This document shows positions 30,337 through 40,037 of a stretch of 64,000 bases of DNA, in pieces. How positions within the stretch are numbered: the first letter of the stretch is position 1; each line of letters begins with the position of its first letter. Under the pieces are notes generated by a model. It saw nothing but the letters and a program-made list of their open reading frames with translations. It had not been told where the DNA came from and searched no databases. The translations under genes and the position numbers were made by a program. The stretch is from Kozakia baliensis (GTDB taxonomy: Bacteria; Pseudomonadota; Alphaproteobacteria; Acetobacterales; Acetobacteraceae): the NCBI RefSeq assembly GCF_001787335.1, contig NZ_CP014674.1, positions 752,501-816,500 on the forward strand, in the 5' to 3' direction.

Positions 30337-31899
30337 TTACGCGACGTCTTGCATCACGGCGTGATGGGCGTCGGTGTGCCGGTGATCGATATAGTTTTGA
30401 AGACGCTCGGCATCATCTTGGGAGACGAACAGGCCGAGTTTGGAGCGACGCCACAGAATATCGTGCGCCGTGCGCGCCCATTCGTGGTCGAGCAGGTAGT
30501 CCACCTCGCGGCGGCTCAGATCCGCGCCGAAATTCTCTCCCATGTCGCCAGCTTCGCGTGTTGCGATCTGCAAAGCGCGCGTGCCGTAATTGCGCATCAG
30601 GCGCCATGCCGTGTGCGAGGAGAGATGCGGTGCGAAATCCTGCAATTTGCTGACTTGGCGCTGAAATGCGCTGCGTTCGAAATCGCCGCCCGGAAGCGCG
30701 ACATCGGCCGTCCATTCGGGCTTTTTCAGCACGGAAAGATGCGGTGCGAGTTTTTCGATCGCATGTTCGGCCAGCTTGCGGAACGTGGTGATCTTACCAC
30801 CGAAAACCGAAAGGATCGGCGCGGCGCTGGCATCGACATCCAGCACGTAATCGCGAGTGACGGCCGAGGCATTGCCGGAATTATCGTCATAGAGCGGACG
30901 CACGCCGGCATAAGTCCAGACCACATCGCTCGGGCGCACCGCTTTGTCGAAATAGCGGTTCACGCTCTCGCACAGATAGTCGATCTCGTCCGGCGCGATT
31001 TCCACATGCCCCGCATCCTGATCCCATGGCACGTCCGTCGTGCCGATTAGGGTGAATTTGCCTTCGTAGGGGATGGCGAAAACGATGCGCTTATCAGGGT
31101 TTTGCAGAATATAGGCCTGCGAACCCTCGAACAGCTTCGGCACCACGATATGGCTGCCTTTAACCAAGCGCACATTATTGCGGCTGGGAATATGCAGCGT
31201 GTCGTGCAGGAGCGACGCCACCCAGGGGCCTGCCGCGTTGACGATGGCGCGCGCCTTCACGACGCGGGTGCTGTTGTCGGAAAGATTTTCGATGGTTGCT
31301 TCCCACATGTCCGGGCCGCGCTTGGCGCCGGTCAGGCGGGTATGGGTGTAGATTTCCGCACCGCGCTGGGCAGCGTCCATCGCGTTGAGCACGACGAGGC
31401 GGCTATCCTGCACCCAGCCATCGGAATATTCGAAGCCGCGAACATATTGGTTCTGCAAAGGCCTGCCGGTCGCGTCTTTCTTGAAATCAATCGCGCGGGT
31501 TTTCGGCAAGGTCATGTTGGTGCAAAGGTGATCGTACAGGAACAAACCCGTACGCAGCAGCCAAGCAGGGCGCAGCATTTTGGAATGCGGCAGCACGAAG
31601 CGCATCGGCCAGATGATGTGCGGCGCTATCTTGAGCAGACGTTCGCGCTCGATCAGCGCTTCGCGCACCAAGCGGAATTCATAATATTCGAGATAGCGTA
31701 GGCCGCCATGGATCAGCTTCGTGCTGGCGGAGGAAGTGTGGCTGGCAAGATCGTCCTGCTCCACCAGCAAAACGCGGGCACCGCGTCCTGCTGCGTCACG
31801 TGCGATGCCGCAACCATTGATGCCGCCACCGACCACCAGAAGGTCATATGGGGGTTCCGTTCCTTTCAAGGAATCCGGAACCTCTCGGATGGATGACAT
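30337..31899 (-). CDS. glpD: Aerobic glycerol-3-phosphate dehydrogenase
   Basis: 520 aa FAD enzyme at the inner membrane that oxidises glycerol-3-phosphate to dihydroxyacetone phosphate and passes electrons to ubiquinone. The N-terminal VVGGGINGCGIARDAAGRG is the FAD dinucleotide fold, followed by SSASTKLIHGGLRYLEYYEF. GGGAGAG stands before ATG 31899. It is the first gene of the glp operon, with GlpR-like operators in its upstream region. It is long for the family by a few residues but otherwise ordinary. Confidence 0.96.
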   Translation of the reverse strand: MSSIREVPDSLKGTEPPYDLLVVGGGINGCGIARDAAGRGARVLLVEQDDLASHTSSASTKLIHGGLRYLEYYEFRLVREALIERERLLKIAPHIIWPMRFVLPHSKMLRPAWLLRTGLFLYDHLCTNMTLPKTRAIDFKKDATGRPLQNQYVRGFEYSDGWVQDSRLVVLNAMDAAQRGAEIYTHTRLTGAKRGPDMWEATIENLSDNSTRVVKARAIVNAAGPWVASLLHDTLHIPSRNNVRLVKGSHIVVPKLFEGSQAYILQNPDKRIVFAIPYEGKFTLIGTTDVPWDQDAGHVEIAPDEIDYLCESVNRYFDKAVRPSDVVWTYAGVRPLYDDNSGNASAVTRDYVLDVDASAAPILSVFGGKITTFRKLAEHAIEKLAPHLSVLKKPEWTADVALPGGDFERSAFQRQVSKLQDFAPHLSSHTAWRLMRNYGTRALQIATREAGDMGENFGADLSRREVDYLLDHEWARTAHDILWRRSKLGLFVSQDDAERLQNYIDHRHTDAHHAVMQDVA

Positions 31900-31916
31900 A
31901 TTACTCTCCCGTCACC

Positions 31917-31936
31917 TATGTTCGGAAACGAACACC
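31917..31936 (-). promoter_or_regulatory. GlpR-type operator next to the glpD start
   Basis: TATGTTCGGAAACGAACACC closely follows the E. coli GlpR consensus (WATGTTCGWTAWCGAACATW), including both TTCG/CGAA half-sites. It lies between the proposed promoter of glpD and its ATG. Confidence 0.75.
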
Positions 31937-31958
31937 GGTGGCGGATATAGAGCTAAAA

Positions 31959-31973
31959 CGAACCTATGCGAAC
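31959..31973 (-). promoter_or_regulatory. Pair of GlpR-like half-sites
   Basis: CGAAC occurs at 31959-31963 and 31969-31973, one helical turn apart, between the two palindromic operators. It is probably an additional weak binding site. Confidence 0.45.
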
Positions 31974-31998
31974 AAGATAAAGACAATCTTCACGCATT

Positions 31999-32018
31999 CG
32001 TGTTCGTATTCGAATATG
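31999..32018 (-). promoter_or_regulatory. Second GlpR-type operator, near the glpR 3' end
   Basis: CGTGTTCGTATTCGAATATG keeps the TTCG..CGAA core (about 14 of 20 consensus positions). It is 82 nt from the first operator, which would allow looping or cooperative repression. Confidence 0.6.
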
Positions 32019-32033
32019 TGGGACAGTTAAGTG

Positions 32034-32810
32034 TTACGATTTGGCGATATGAAGTGTGACATTCGCCGCTGCCATGCGCGCCTGGAAGTCCGCCGAAGGT
32101 GTGCGATCGGTAATAAAATCGTCGATATCCGAGAGATCGCCGACGCGTCCCATGGGATGACGGCTGAATTTCGTATGATCGGCCAGCAGCATAACGCGGC
32201 GAGAATGGCGGATGATTGTGCGAGCGCATTGAATCTCGTCGAGATCGAAATCCAGCAATGTGCCGTCTTCCTCAATCCCGCTAATGCCTATGATGCCGAA
32301 TTCGGCACGGAACGCGCTGAGCGATTCGATCGCGCCCGCGCCAATGATGCCGCCATCCTGCGGGCGGATCGTGCCGCCGGCGATCACGGTCCTGAAATCG
32401 GCGCGTCCGGAAAGTGTGGCCGCGACATGCAGATTGTTGGTGATGATGCGCAGATCGCGATGCTCGCCTAGCGCGCGGGCGAAGGATTCGGTGGTCGTAC
32501 CGATATTGATGAACAGGGAGGAACGGTTCGGCACCAGGGCGGCGGCGCAGCGCCCGATGGCGTCTTTCGCGCGCGGGTTGAGAATCTGCCGCTCGTCATA
32601 AGCGATATTTTCAACAGTGGACGGAGGGCTGGCTCCGCCATGATGGCGCGCCAGATGGCCTTGGTCGGCCAGCACGTTCACGTCCCGCCGGATCGTCTGC
32701 ACTGCTACGCCGAGCTGTTGTGCCAGATCCTCGTTGGACATGTAGCCGCGCGCATGAACGAGGGTGACGATCTGGCGTCGTCGAGGCGTGGAGATGGGAT
32801 GGTCGGACAT
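32034..32810 (-). CDS. glpR: DeoR-family glycerol-3-phosphate regulon repressor
   Basis: 258 aa from ATG 32810; the frame is open to 32930, but this is the start of the standard N-terminus MSDHPISTPRRRQIV. A DeoR helix-turn-helix lies at about residues 20-45 (YMSNEDLAQQLGVAVQTIRRDV). The sugar-phosphate-binding fold follows (INIGTTTESFARAL, NNLHVAATL, IGAGAIESLSAF). It sits upstream of glpD-glpF-glpK on the same strand, and the operators lie just after its stop. No ribosome binding site is obvious. Confidence 0.92.
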   Translation of the reverse strand: MSDHPISTPRRRQIVTLVHARGYMSNEDLAQQLGVAVQTIRRDVNVLADQGHLARHHGGASPPSTVENIAYDERQILNPRAKDAIGRCAAALVPNRSSLFINIGTTTESFARALGEHRDLRIITNNLHVAATLSGRADFRTVIAGGTIRPQDGGIIGAGAIESLSAFRAEFGIIGISGIEEDGTLLDFDLDEIQCARTIIRHSRRVMLLADHTKFSRHPMGRVGDLSDIDDFITDRTPSADFQARMAAANVTLHIAKS

Positions 32811-32907
32811 GATAAAATTATGAATGAAATCGCGGTCCTCCGGCAAGAACGTGTTTCCGTGCATTGGACGTCTTGTCGCTTGTGAAAAGGCCGCCCATCT
32901 TGCAGCT

Positions 32908-35118
32908 ATGGCTAGCCTCGCGAAATCCACCGTCCAGAACGTTACCGAACATCGGCTGACCGGCTTTCAGCCGGAACGTCAGCCCGTCAAACCCAAAACC
33001 CGAAAATTCGTCGTCAAATCCGATTACGAACCGGCGGGCGATCAGCCCGCGGCGATCGGCGAGTTGGTGCGCGGTATCGAGGAAGGGGAGCGGGATCAGG
33101 TTCTGCTCGGCGTCACCGGCTCAGGCAAGACGTTCAGTATGGCGAAAGTTATCGAAGCCACACAGAAACCGGCTTTGATTTTGGCCCCGAACAAAACGCT
33201 CGCGGCGCAGCTTTATGGCGAGATGAAGCAATTTTTCCCCGATAACGCGGTGGAATACTTCGTTTCGTACTACGATTACTATCAGCCCGAAGCCTACGTG
33301 CCGCGTTCGGACACGTATATCGAAAAAGACAGCCAGATTAACGAACAGATCGACCGTCTGCGCCATGCCGCCACGCAGGCGCTTTTGGAGCGCAACGACG
33401 TGATCATCGTCGCCTCCGTTTCGTGTATTTACGGTATCGGTTCGGTCGAGACCTATTCGCGCATGGTCGTACGGCTGGAAGCGGGCGGCAGCATCGACCG
33501 AGACCGGTTGATCAAAGCATTGGTCGAACTGCAATATCGCCGTAACGACGCTGCTTTCGAGCGTGGCACGTTCCGCGTGCGTGGAGAGCAGGTCGATATC
33601 TTCCCGGTGCAGAACGAGGATCGCGCTTGGCGTGTTTCGCTGTTCGGGGACGAGATCGACGAGATCATCGAGTTCGATCCGCTGACCGGCAATAAAACCG
33701 CCGATCTTTCCGAAATCAGCGTCTATGCGAATTCGCATTATGTGACGCCGCGCCCGACGCTCAATCAGGCCATGATCGGCATTAAGGAAGAACTGCGCAA
33801 ACGGCTCGCCCAGTTCAACGAGGATGGCAAACTGCTCGAAGCCGAACGGCTGCAACAGCGCACTACGTTCGATTTGGAGATGATCGAAACGACCGGCGCG
33901 TGCAAAGGCATCGAAAACTATTCGCGTTATCTTTCGGGACGCGGCCCCGGCGATCCGCCGCCGACCTTGTTCGAGTACCTTCCGGAAGATGCGCTTTTGA
34001 TCGTGGATGAGAGCCACGTCACCGTGCCGCAGATCGGCGGCATGGAGCGCGGAGACTTCGCGCGTAAATCCGTCCTCTCGGAATTCGGATTCCGCCTGCC
34101 GTCCTGCATCGATAACCGACCGCTGAAATTCGAGGAATGGGACTCCTTCCGCCCGCAAAGCGTGTTCGTTTCGGCCACGCCTGGCAAATGGGAAATGGAA
34201 CGCACGGGCGGCGTGTTCGCCGAGCAGATCATCCGCCCTACCGGGTTGATCGACCCGGTGACGATCGTGCGACCCGTGGAAGGGCAGGTGGACGATCTGT
34301 TGGCTGAGGCGCGGGATACTATCAGCCAAGGCGGTCGCGTTCTGGTGACGACGCTTACTAAGCGCATGGCGGAAGATCTCACCGAATATCTTGGCGAGGC
34401 CGGGATCAAGGTGCGTTACCTCCATTCGGACGTGGACACGTTGGAGCGTATCGAAATCATCCGCGATTTGCGTTTGGGCGCGTTCGATGTGCTGGTCGGC
34501 ATCAACCTACTGCGTGAGGGGCTGGATATTCCCGAATGTTCGCTCGTCGCGATTTTGGACGCCGATAAGGAAGGCTTCCTGCGTAGCCGCACTTCGCTGA
34601 TCCAGACCATCGGTCGTGCGGCGCGTAATGTCGATGGCCGCGTGATGCTGTATGCCGATAAGATGACGGACAGCCTGAACTTCGCCATCGAGGAAACGGC
34701 CCGTCGCCGCGCCAAGCAGACGGAGTGGAACGAGGCCCACGGCATTACGCCGCAAAGCGTGCGCACGAAAATTGGCGACGCGCTGTCTTCGATCTTCGAG
34801 CAGGATTACGTTACCGTCACGCCCGATAAGGGTGGTGACATGCAGGAATTCGTCGGCAAGTCGCTCGCCGGTTCCATTCAGGAGTTGGAGAAGAAAATGC
34901 GTGCCGCCGCGGCAGATCTCGATTTCGAGTTGGCGGCGCGACTGCGCGACGAAATCAAGCGTCTCGAAGCAATGGAGTTGGGGCTCGAGCCACCGCCCTT
35001 GCCGAGTTCGTCCGCCGGGCGTACCCAGAAGGACAAAACGCCACGCCCGCTCGGGCCGGGTGGCGGCGGTTATGATCCGGCCAAGAAACGGGGCGGCGGC
35101 AGAAGGAAAAGAGGATGA
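32908..35118 (+). CDS. uvrB: UvrABC excinuclease subunit B
   Basis: 736 aa. UvrB is the damage-verifying helicase-like subunit of nucleotide excision repair. Walker A GVTGSGKT is at residues 68-75, the beta-hairpin [12 protein letters not shown] holds the damaged strand, and the UVR motif near the C-terminus reads [20 protein letters not shown]. The frame is open upstream to 32824, but ATG 32908 gives a sensible N-terminus. The tail is Gly/Lys-rich ([16 protein letters not shown]), with charge suitable for nucleic-acid contact. An aldose epimerase gene overlaps its end by 4 nt. Confidence 0.96.
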   Translation: MASLAKSTVQNVTEHRLTGFQPERQPVKPKTRKFVVKSDYEPAGDQPAAIGELVRGIEEGERDQVLLGVTGSGKTFSMAKVIEATQKPALILAPNKTLAAQLYGEMKQFFPDNAVEYFVSYYDYYQPEAYVPRSDTYIEKDSQINEQIDRLRHAATQALLERNDVIIVASVSCIYGIGSVETYSRMVVRLEAGGSIDRDRLIKALVELQYRRNDAAFERGTFRVRGEQVDIFPVQNEDRAWRVSLFGDEIDEIIEFDPLTGNKTADLSEISVYANSHYVTPRPTLNQAMIGIKEELRKRLAQFNEDGKLLEAERLQQRTTFDLEMIETTGACKGIENYSRYLSGRGPGDPPPTLFEYLPEDALLIVDESHVTVPQIGGMERGDFARKSVLSEFGFRLPSCIDNRPLKFEEWDSFRPQSVFVSATPGKWEMERTGGVFAEQIIRPTGLIDPVTIVRPVEGQVDDLLAEARDTISQGGRVLVTTLTKRMAEDLTEYLGEAGIKVRYLHSDVDTLERIEIIRDLRLGAFDVLVGINLLREGLDIPECSLVAILDADKEGFLRSRTSLIQTIGRAARNVDGRVMLYADKMTDSLNFAIEETARRRAKQTEWNEAHGITPQSVRTKIGDALSSIFEQDYVTVTPDKGGDMQEFVGKSLAGSIQELEKKMRAAAADLDFELAARLRDEIKRLEAMELGLEPPPLPSSSAGRTQKDKTPRPLGPGGGGYDPAKKRGGGRRKRG

Positions 35119-36008
35119 TCGAGCTTACGCGTGGCGAGAACCAGATCGGTATTTTACCCGGTCTGGGCGCAAGCCTGTCCTATTGGCGTTTGCGGGGGCG
35201 CGATTTGCTGGTGCCGACCGCCGATCCCAATCTGCGCGCGCAACAAGACACGCCGGTCGCCGCTTATCCGTTGATGCCGTATTCCAACCGCATTGCCGAT
35301 GCGCGTTTCAGCTTCGAAGGGCAGGATTATGAGCTGGCGAAGAATATCGTTGGTGAATCCGGCAGCATCCATGGCAATGCCTGGGAACATGCCTGGACCG
35401 TGATCCAGCAGGACCCGGACCGCGCTATTCTGCTGTACGATCACGATCCTTCCGTTGGCGAGAACGCGAAGGAATGGCCGTTCGCTTATCGTGGCGTGAT
35501 TTCCTTCGTATTGCTCGATAATGGATTGAACGTGGAATTGCTGATCGCCAACCGCGATACGCGCGCCCAGCCGATCGGCATGGGGTTCCATCCGTTCTTC
35601 GTCAAAGCGGCCAATTCGGGCCTGACCTTTCAGGCGCAAGGCGTTTGGGAGAACGATGCCGCCACCTTGCCGGCGCGCCATGCGGCGGTCGAAGGTGAGT
35701 GGGATTTCGCCTCCGGGCAAAAACTCACTGAACGCCGCATCGATAATTGCTTTTCAGGCTGGGCCGATCGAGCCGTTATTTCCTATCCCGAGGATGGCTA
35801 CGAAATGCATATCGACGCCGATCCGGTGTTTCAGCATCTCGTCGTGTTCACCGCGCCGGAAAAGCCTTTCGTGGCGGTCGAAGCCGTCACCAATATGAAC
35901 GACGCCATTCATCACCCTGAAGTGCTGGAACGTGGGCTGCATGTGTTGAAGCCGGATCAGCGCCTTTCCGGCGTCATTCGCTATAAGGTGGTCGAGCGGC
36001 GTGGTTGA
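35115..36008 (+). CDS. Aldose 1-epimerase family protein
   Basis: 297 aa, beta-sandwich mutarotase-like. Family residues are seen in [10 protein letters not shown] (Asn/Arg), [10 protein letters not shown] (His), GFHPFF (second His) and [11 protein letters not shown] (catalytic Glu). The enzyme interconverts alpha and beta anomers of an aldose; the sugar cannot be told from sequence. It overlaps uvrB by 4 nt and greB by 8 nt, so translation is coupled even though the functions differ. Confidence 0.9.
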   Translation: MIELTRGENQIGILPGLGASLSYWRLRGRDLLVPTADPNLRAQQDTPVAAYPLMPYSNRIADARFSFEGQDYELAKNIVGESGSIHGNAWEHAWTVIQQDPDRAILLYDHDPSVGENAKEWPFAYRGVISFVLLDNGLNVELLIANRDTRAQPIGMGFHPFFVKAANSGLTFQAQGVWENDAATLPARHAAVEGEWDFASGQKLTERRIDNCFSGWADRAVISYPEDGYEMHIDADPVFQHLVVFTAPEKPFVAVEAVTNMNDAIHHPEVLERGLHVLKPDQRLSGVIRYKVVERRG

Positions 36009-36498
36009 AGCCTCGAAAACACCGCTCTCGCGCTATCTGACACCGCAGGGCGCGGCGCGTATGCGCGAGGAATTGCGCGTTCTGTTGTATGAGGAGCGGC
36101 CCAAGATCGTTGAGATCGTCTCCTGGGCGGCAGGAAATGGCGATCGCTCGGAGAATGGGGATTATCTTTACGGTAAGCGACGGCTGCGTGAGATCGATCG
36201 GCGCGTACGGTTTCTTTCCAAGCGTTTGGATCAGGCGGTAATCGTCGATCCGGCGGCCCAGCCGGTGAGGGACCGCGTCTTTTTCGGCGCGAGCGTCACA
36301 TATATCGATGAGGACGATGCCGAGCATCGCATCACCATTACGGGATGCGATGAAGCGGATTTGTCGCGCGGGGAGGTCAGCCTCGTTTCGCCGATCGCGC
36401 GTGCTCTGATGCGCGGCAGAATCGGGGACGAGGTTTCCTTGCAGACGCCCAAAGGCACGGCTTTTTTGGAAATTGCAGCGATTTCCTATCCCGATTGA
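36001..36498 (+). CDS. greB: Transcription elongation factor GreB
   Basis: 165 aa. GreB rescues backtracked RNA polymerase by stimulating transcript cleavage. The acidic tip of the coiled coil and the signature [22 protein letters not shown] are typical of GreB rather than GreA. The C-terminal FKBP-like domain contains [20 protein letters not shown]. The start is GTG 36001, preceded by AAGGTGG; it overlaps the epimerase stop by 8 nt. Confidence 0.93.
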   Translation: MVEASKTPLSRYLTPQGAARMREELRVLLYEERPKIVEIVSWAAGNGDRSENGDYLYGKRRLREIDRRVRFLSKRLDQAVIVDPAAQPVRDRVFFGASVTYIDEDDAEHRITITGCDEADLSRGEVSLVSPIARALMRGRIGDEVSLQTPKGTAFLEIAAISYPD

Positions 36499-36550
36499 GC
36501 GCGAACGCTGTATTAACAACGAAACATGTCGTTTATTTAAGGACGCTTTC

Positions 36551-37543
36551 ATGCCTCTGAAAATTGCCGTGCAGATGGACCCTCTGGAATCCGTCAATAT
36601 CGATGCCGATTCCACTTTCGCCATGATGCTTGAGGCGGCAAAGCGCGGTTACGAACTTTTCGTCTATAACGTGGAAAGCCTGAGCCTGAACGAAGGCGTG
36701 AACGTGCCGGGGCAAGAGCGTGCCCAGGGTCGTCTGACGGCGAAGGCGCGGCCGGTTCAGGTGCGCCGCCAGCGTGGAGAGCATGCTGTTTTCGGAGAGG
36801 CGCATACGCTCGATCTCGCGGAAACCGACGTTATACTTATGCGTCAGGACCCGCCTTTCGATATGGGCTACATCACCGCCACGCATATGCTTGAACATGT
36901 GCATGGCGTTGGGCCGGGTCGTAGCTTGGTCGTAAACAATCCGAGTGCGGTGCGGGACTCGCCGGAAAAACTTTTGGTGACGCATTACCCGGATTTGATG
37001 CCGCCCACTTTGGTGACGTGGGATCGTCAGGCGATCATGAATTTCCGCGTTACGCATGGCGATGTCATTCTTAAGCCGCTCTTCGGTAATGGTGGCGCGG
37101 GTATTTTCCGCATCAAGAAGGACGATGAAAATCTGGCGTCCTTGCTGGAGATGCATTTCAGCCGTTCGCGCGAACCTTTGATGATCCAGCGTTATGAGCC
37201 GAAAGTCCGCTTAGGCGATAAGCGCGTCATCCTCGTGGATGGCGAGCCGATCGGGGCGATCAATCGTGTGCCTGCCGAAGGTGAAGCGCGCTCCAACATG
37301 CATGTCGGAGGCCGGGCTGAGGCGGTCGAACTGACCGCGCGCGATCAGGAAATTTGCCGCCGCATCGGGCCATATTTGCGCGAAAACGGGCTGATTTTCG
37401 TGGGTATCGATGTAATCGGCGATTGGCTGACAGAAATTAACGTCACTTCGCCGACCGGCCTGCAAGAATTGGACCGTTTCAACAATATGAATAGCGCGGG
37501 CCTGATCTGGGATGCGATCGAGGCGCGGCTCAAAAACGCTTGA
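36551..37543 (+). CDS. gshB: Glutathione synthetase
   Basis: 330 aa ATP-grasp enzyme that joins gamma-glutamylcysteine and glycine. Motifs include [37 protein letters not shown] in the ATP-grasp domain and [14 protein letters not shown] at the metal and ATP site. ATG 36551 was chosen over the longer open frame; a weak AAGGA-like element lies about 10 nt before it. A glutathione peroxidase gene is present at 57137-57625, consistent with glutathione-based protection. Confidence 0.96.
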   Translation: MPLKIAVQMDPLESVNIDADSTFAMMLEAAKRGYELFVYNVESLSLNEGVNVPGQERAQGRLTAKARPVQVRRQRGEHAVFGEAHTLDLAETDVILMRQDPPFDMGYITATHMLEHVHGVGPGRSLVVNNPSAVRDSPEKLLVTHYPDLMPPTLVTWDRQAIMNFRVTHGDVILKPLFGNGGAGIFRIKKDDENLASLLEMHFSRSREPLMIQRYEPKVRLGDKRVILVDGEPIGAINRVPAEGEARSNMHVGGRAEAVELTARDQEICRRIGPYLRENGLIFVGIDVIGDWLTEINVTSPTGLQELDRFNNMNSAGLIWDAIEARLKNA

Positions 37544-37547
37544 TGGG

Positions 37548-37763
37548 TTATTTATTTTCGGTTGGGGGTGTCTGCCGAGAGGCGCCATAACGAAATGGAA
37601 GCGCTTCCTCGAAAGTGGGAGTGTTTTCTGTTCTCTTGGGCTTGGCGTCGGGCACGAAACGGTTGAGCGCCCATTGGGTGATGTGTTCTTTAAAATAAAT
37701 TCCGATCATGGCGCCCCACCCTAAAACGGCAAGGGCGATGATGATGATCGTCAGTCCTGACAT
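37548..37763 (-). CDS. Small single-span membrane protein
   Basis: 71 aa from ATG 37763, with AAGGAA about 8 nt upstream. One hydrophobic helix (GLTIIIIALAVLGWGAMIGIYF) is at residues 3-24, then a charged tail (FVPDAKPKRTENTPTFEEALPFR). It lies convergent to gshB, 4 nt from its stop. No family was recognised. The good ribosome binding site and TM architecture support a real small protein. Confidence 0.65.
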   Translation of the reverse strand: MSGLTIIIIALAVLGWGAMIGIYFKEHITQWALNRFVPDAKPKRTENTPTFEEALPFRYGASRQTPPTENK

Positions 37764-37930
37764 CGGCTTTTCCTTGTGTTTCAAGGGGGCTCTATGAGGG
37801 GAACTCATAGCGTCGCTTATGCGTCAAATGCAAACCACCTCTCGCCAGTGGCGCAGATATAGGGTAGGTCGATTGATCAGGCGAATTGGAAGGCGTCAGC
37901 CAGCCGATTGGCGATGCGTTTAAGAGAAGA

Positions 37931-37945
37931 GCCCGGTGACCGGGC
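37931..37945 (+). other. Small perfect hairpin upstream of the PmtA-like gene
   Basis: GCCCGG, a TGA loop and CCGGGC form a 6-bp GC-only stem about 45 nt before the likely start. It might affect the leader RNA. It does not match any known SAM-binding riboswitch that I recognise. Confidence 0.35.
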
Positions 37946-37991
37946 GTGAACGGACTGTTTGAACGATGCGTTACCGGACGAACGAAGCCTC

Positions 37992-38717
37992 ATGAGACGA
38001 CAAGATTCTTTGATCGGTCGCAACGAGACTTCGGCCGACGACAAAATTCACCAGCCGCGCTCGGCGCTTGACGCCGATGCGGTACGCGCTGCCTATCGTC
38101 GTTGGGCGCGGATTTACGATACCGTTTTCGGCGGAATCTCGGCGTTCGGTCGCCGTCGCGCCGTTTGTGCGGTGAATGCTCTGCCTGGCGAACGCGTTCT
38201 GGAAGTGGGCGTGGGCACAGGCTTGGCACTTCCGTTCTACGACAAAAGCAAGCACATCACGGGGATCGATCTCTCCGAGGCGATGCTGGAGCGGGCGCGT
38301 CAACGCGTCATTCAGCAGCAGTTGAGCAATGTGGACGATCTTCTGGAGATGGATGCCGAAGCGACCACCTTCGAGGATGGCTCGTTCGATATCGCCGTTG
38401 CGATGTTTGTGGCGTCTGTCGTGCCGCATCCCTGCCGCCTGCTGGCCGAACTCAAGCGAGTCGTCAAACCGGGCGGTCATATTCTGTTCGTTAATCACTT
38501 TCTCGCGACTGGCGGCATGCGCCTTGCCGTTGAGCGCGGTATGGCGCGGGCTTCACGCTCGCTCGGTTGGCATCCAGACTTCGCAATGGAGTCTTTATTA
38601 ACGCCGAACGACTTGAAACGCGCCACAATACAACCAGTTCCTCCTGCAGGCCTCTTCACACTCGTGACATTGCCGCACGAGGGGGGTAGAGAAGAACCCA
38701 CGGCCCTGGTCGCCTGA
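37992..38717 (+). CDS. PmtA-type phospholipid N-methyltransferase
   Basis: 241 aa from ATG 37992; a TTG at 37959 in frame would add 11 residues and neither has a clear ribosome binding site. The SAM-binding motif is VLEVGVGTGLALPFY, followed by HITGIDLSEAMLERA and the ADMxxLxF-like acidic strand, with RVVKPGGHILFVNHF after it. This pattern fits alphaproteobacterial PmtA, which methylates phosphatidylethanolamine to phosphatidylcholine; such a gene is known in acetic acid bacteria. The leader carries a hairpin. A different methyl acceptor remains possible. Confidence 0.8.
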   Translation: MRRQDSLIGRNETSADDKIHQPRSALDADAVRAAYRRWARIYDTVFGGISAFGRRRAVCAVNALPGERVLEVGVGTGLALPFYDKSKHITGIDLSEAMLERARQRVIQQQLSNVDDLLEMDAEATTFEDGSFDIAVAMFVASVVPHPCRLLAELKRVVKPGGHILFVNHFLATGGMRLAVERGMARASRSLGWHPDFAMESLLTPNDLKRATIQPVPPAGLFTLVTLPHEGGREEPTALVA

Positions 38718-38816
38718 CACGATTGCGTGCCCGACACTCGAACACCAGATGAGCCGATGGAAAGATCGCTCCTCCGGCTTTGCCGGAAAGGGGTGTGAAA
38801 ACAAAGGGAACTGGCG

Positions 38817-40037
38817 TTGTTACAGGCGAGAGAACCGAACGAGTTTGCACGGGCGTCATCGCATTCATCTTCACCGCATTCCGACGGACCACTTTTCCTA
38901 AGGTTGGCTCTGCTGGCTGGCTTCGCTGGCGGATTGATGGCGTTTCTTACGCCCCATTCCGCAGCGGGATGGTCGGAAACGGGCCTTCGCCACGGCCTCC
39001 TTCTCGATTTTTTCGTCATCGCGCCAGCTTATCTCGGTGGCCTCGGGCGGTTGCTGCTTCCTGCTCAGCTAAAGCGCTCCTCCATGGCGCTTCCCGGCTT
39101 CGATCATGCGGGCATCGCACTGCTCGCGACCGGTCTTGCGCTTCTGCTTTCCAGCGAGTGGCTCGGCGCAACATGCCTGTTGCTCGCGGTGTTGGCTTGG
39201 GCAGGCGGAATGTTCGCTGTTTCTATCGGCACGATTGCTTCGGTTCTTGAAGATCGTCCCGATCGTTTTCGCGCACTCTCGCCTTTCGTTTGGTCTCAAT
39301 TCCTGACGGCGTCGGCATTTATCGTCGTTCTTCCGGTGTTGGCAGCGGGCGTCGTTCGGGTCGGCTTGGGTTCCATGCCTGCCGAGGCTGCGCTCGACCG
39401 TTTGTTGCATGTGTTCCGCGTGCCGGAACTAGCCCTTTCCATTCTTCCAGCGCTCGGCATCGCCGCAGATATGATTTTCCGTCGCGATCGTAACGTGCCA
39501 GCCCTGCTAACCGGAATTATGGCGCTGATGTCCCTCGGGACCGCCATTGTCTGGGCGCATGGTGTCATCAATGGCGTGCGTGATTTCGTACCGCTTGAGA
39601 TTTTCGGTGTCGCCGTGCCGACATTGGTTTTGATCGCGGCTTTCTGCGTCAGCCTATGGAGTGTACGAAGCTCAGCAAGTCTGCCGCTTTTCTGGTCCTT
39701 CGGTGCATTGCTTCTATTCTCGGCGGGATGGTTGCTGCGTATTTTGCCGCAAGGTCAGACGGATTTGCATTCTGCGGCACTGTTCGGCGCGATCTTCGCT
39801 TTATTCGGCGGCTGTTATCGCTGGTTGCAGGAAGCGCAAAACAATGCGGTGCCACGCTGGGTCGGCATGGTCCATCTGCAAATCACGGCGCTTGGCGTGG
39901 TGTGTTTTTTCCTGCCGATGGCCGGCTTGCATCATTTTGGTGAAGCCGTCATGGGTGTGTCGCTGCTTTGCGCCATTCCGTTGGCCTGGCGCATCACCAT
40001 GGCGCAGCGTGAGCAAAAACTGGCGGTGATGTCATGA
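38817..40037 (+). CDS. Degenerate cytochrome oxidase subunit I-like membrane protein
   Basis: 406 aa, about 12 membrane helices. By eye it follows haem-copper oxidase subunit I: HGLLLDFFVIAPAYLGGLG matches helix II, FVWSQ...LPVLAAG matches the middle, and GAIFALFGG matches helix X. Haem a ligands correspond to H59 and H318, both kept. The binuclear-centre residues are mostly lost: H240 becomes V202, Y244 A206, H291 G249 and H376 D316; only H248 remains. TTG 38817 has AAAGGGA 7 nt upstream. ctaB overlaps by ATGA. It cannot be a normal oxidase; an assembly or haem-binding role is inference. Confidence 0.7.
   Translation: MLQAREPNEFARASSHSSSPHSDGPLFLRLALLAGFAGGLMAFLTPHSAAGWSETGLRHGLLLDFFVIAPAYLGGLGRLLLPAQLKRSSMALPGFDHAGIALLATGLALLLSSEWLGATCLLLAVLAWAGGMFAVSIGTIASVLEDRPDRFRALSPFVWSQFLTASAFIVVLPVLAAGVVRVGLGSMPAEAALDRLLHVFRVPELALSILPALGIAADMIFRRDRNVPALLTGIMALMSLGTAIVWAHGVINGVRDFVPLEIFGVAVPTLVLIAAFCVSLWSVRSSASLPLFWSFGALLLFSAGWLLRILPQGQTDLHSAALFGAIFALFGGCYRWLQEAQNNAVPRWVGMVHLQITALGVVCFFLPMAGLHHFGEAVMGVSLLCAIPLAWRITMAQREQKLAVMS

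Noticed and set aside
33121-34425. A 434-codon open frame antisense to uvrB
   Set aside because: It is a shadow of the uvrB frame caused by GC-biased third positions; it has no ribosome binding site and no recognisable domain, and uvrB motifs are clear on the other strand.
37861-37991. SAM-responsive riboswitch before the PmtA-like gene
   Set aside because: Only a 6-bp hairpin is visible; none of the known SAM or SAH riboswitch conserved sequences could be matched.
38773-38787. Terminator after the PmtA-like gene
   Set aside because: TCCGGC, TTT loop and GCCGGA make only a 6-bp stem and are followed by AAGGGG rather than a T-tract, so it was not listed as a terminator.
38817-40037. Interpretation of the oxidase-like gene as a pseudogene
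   Set aside because: The frame is intact over 406 codons, membrane helices are maintained, both low-spin haem histidines remain and translation is coupled to ctaB; a decayed gene would show stops or frameshifts.
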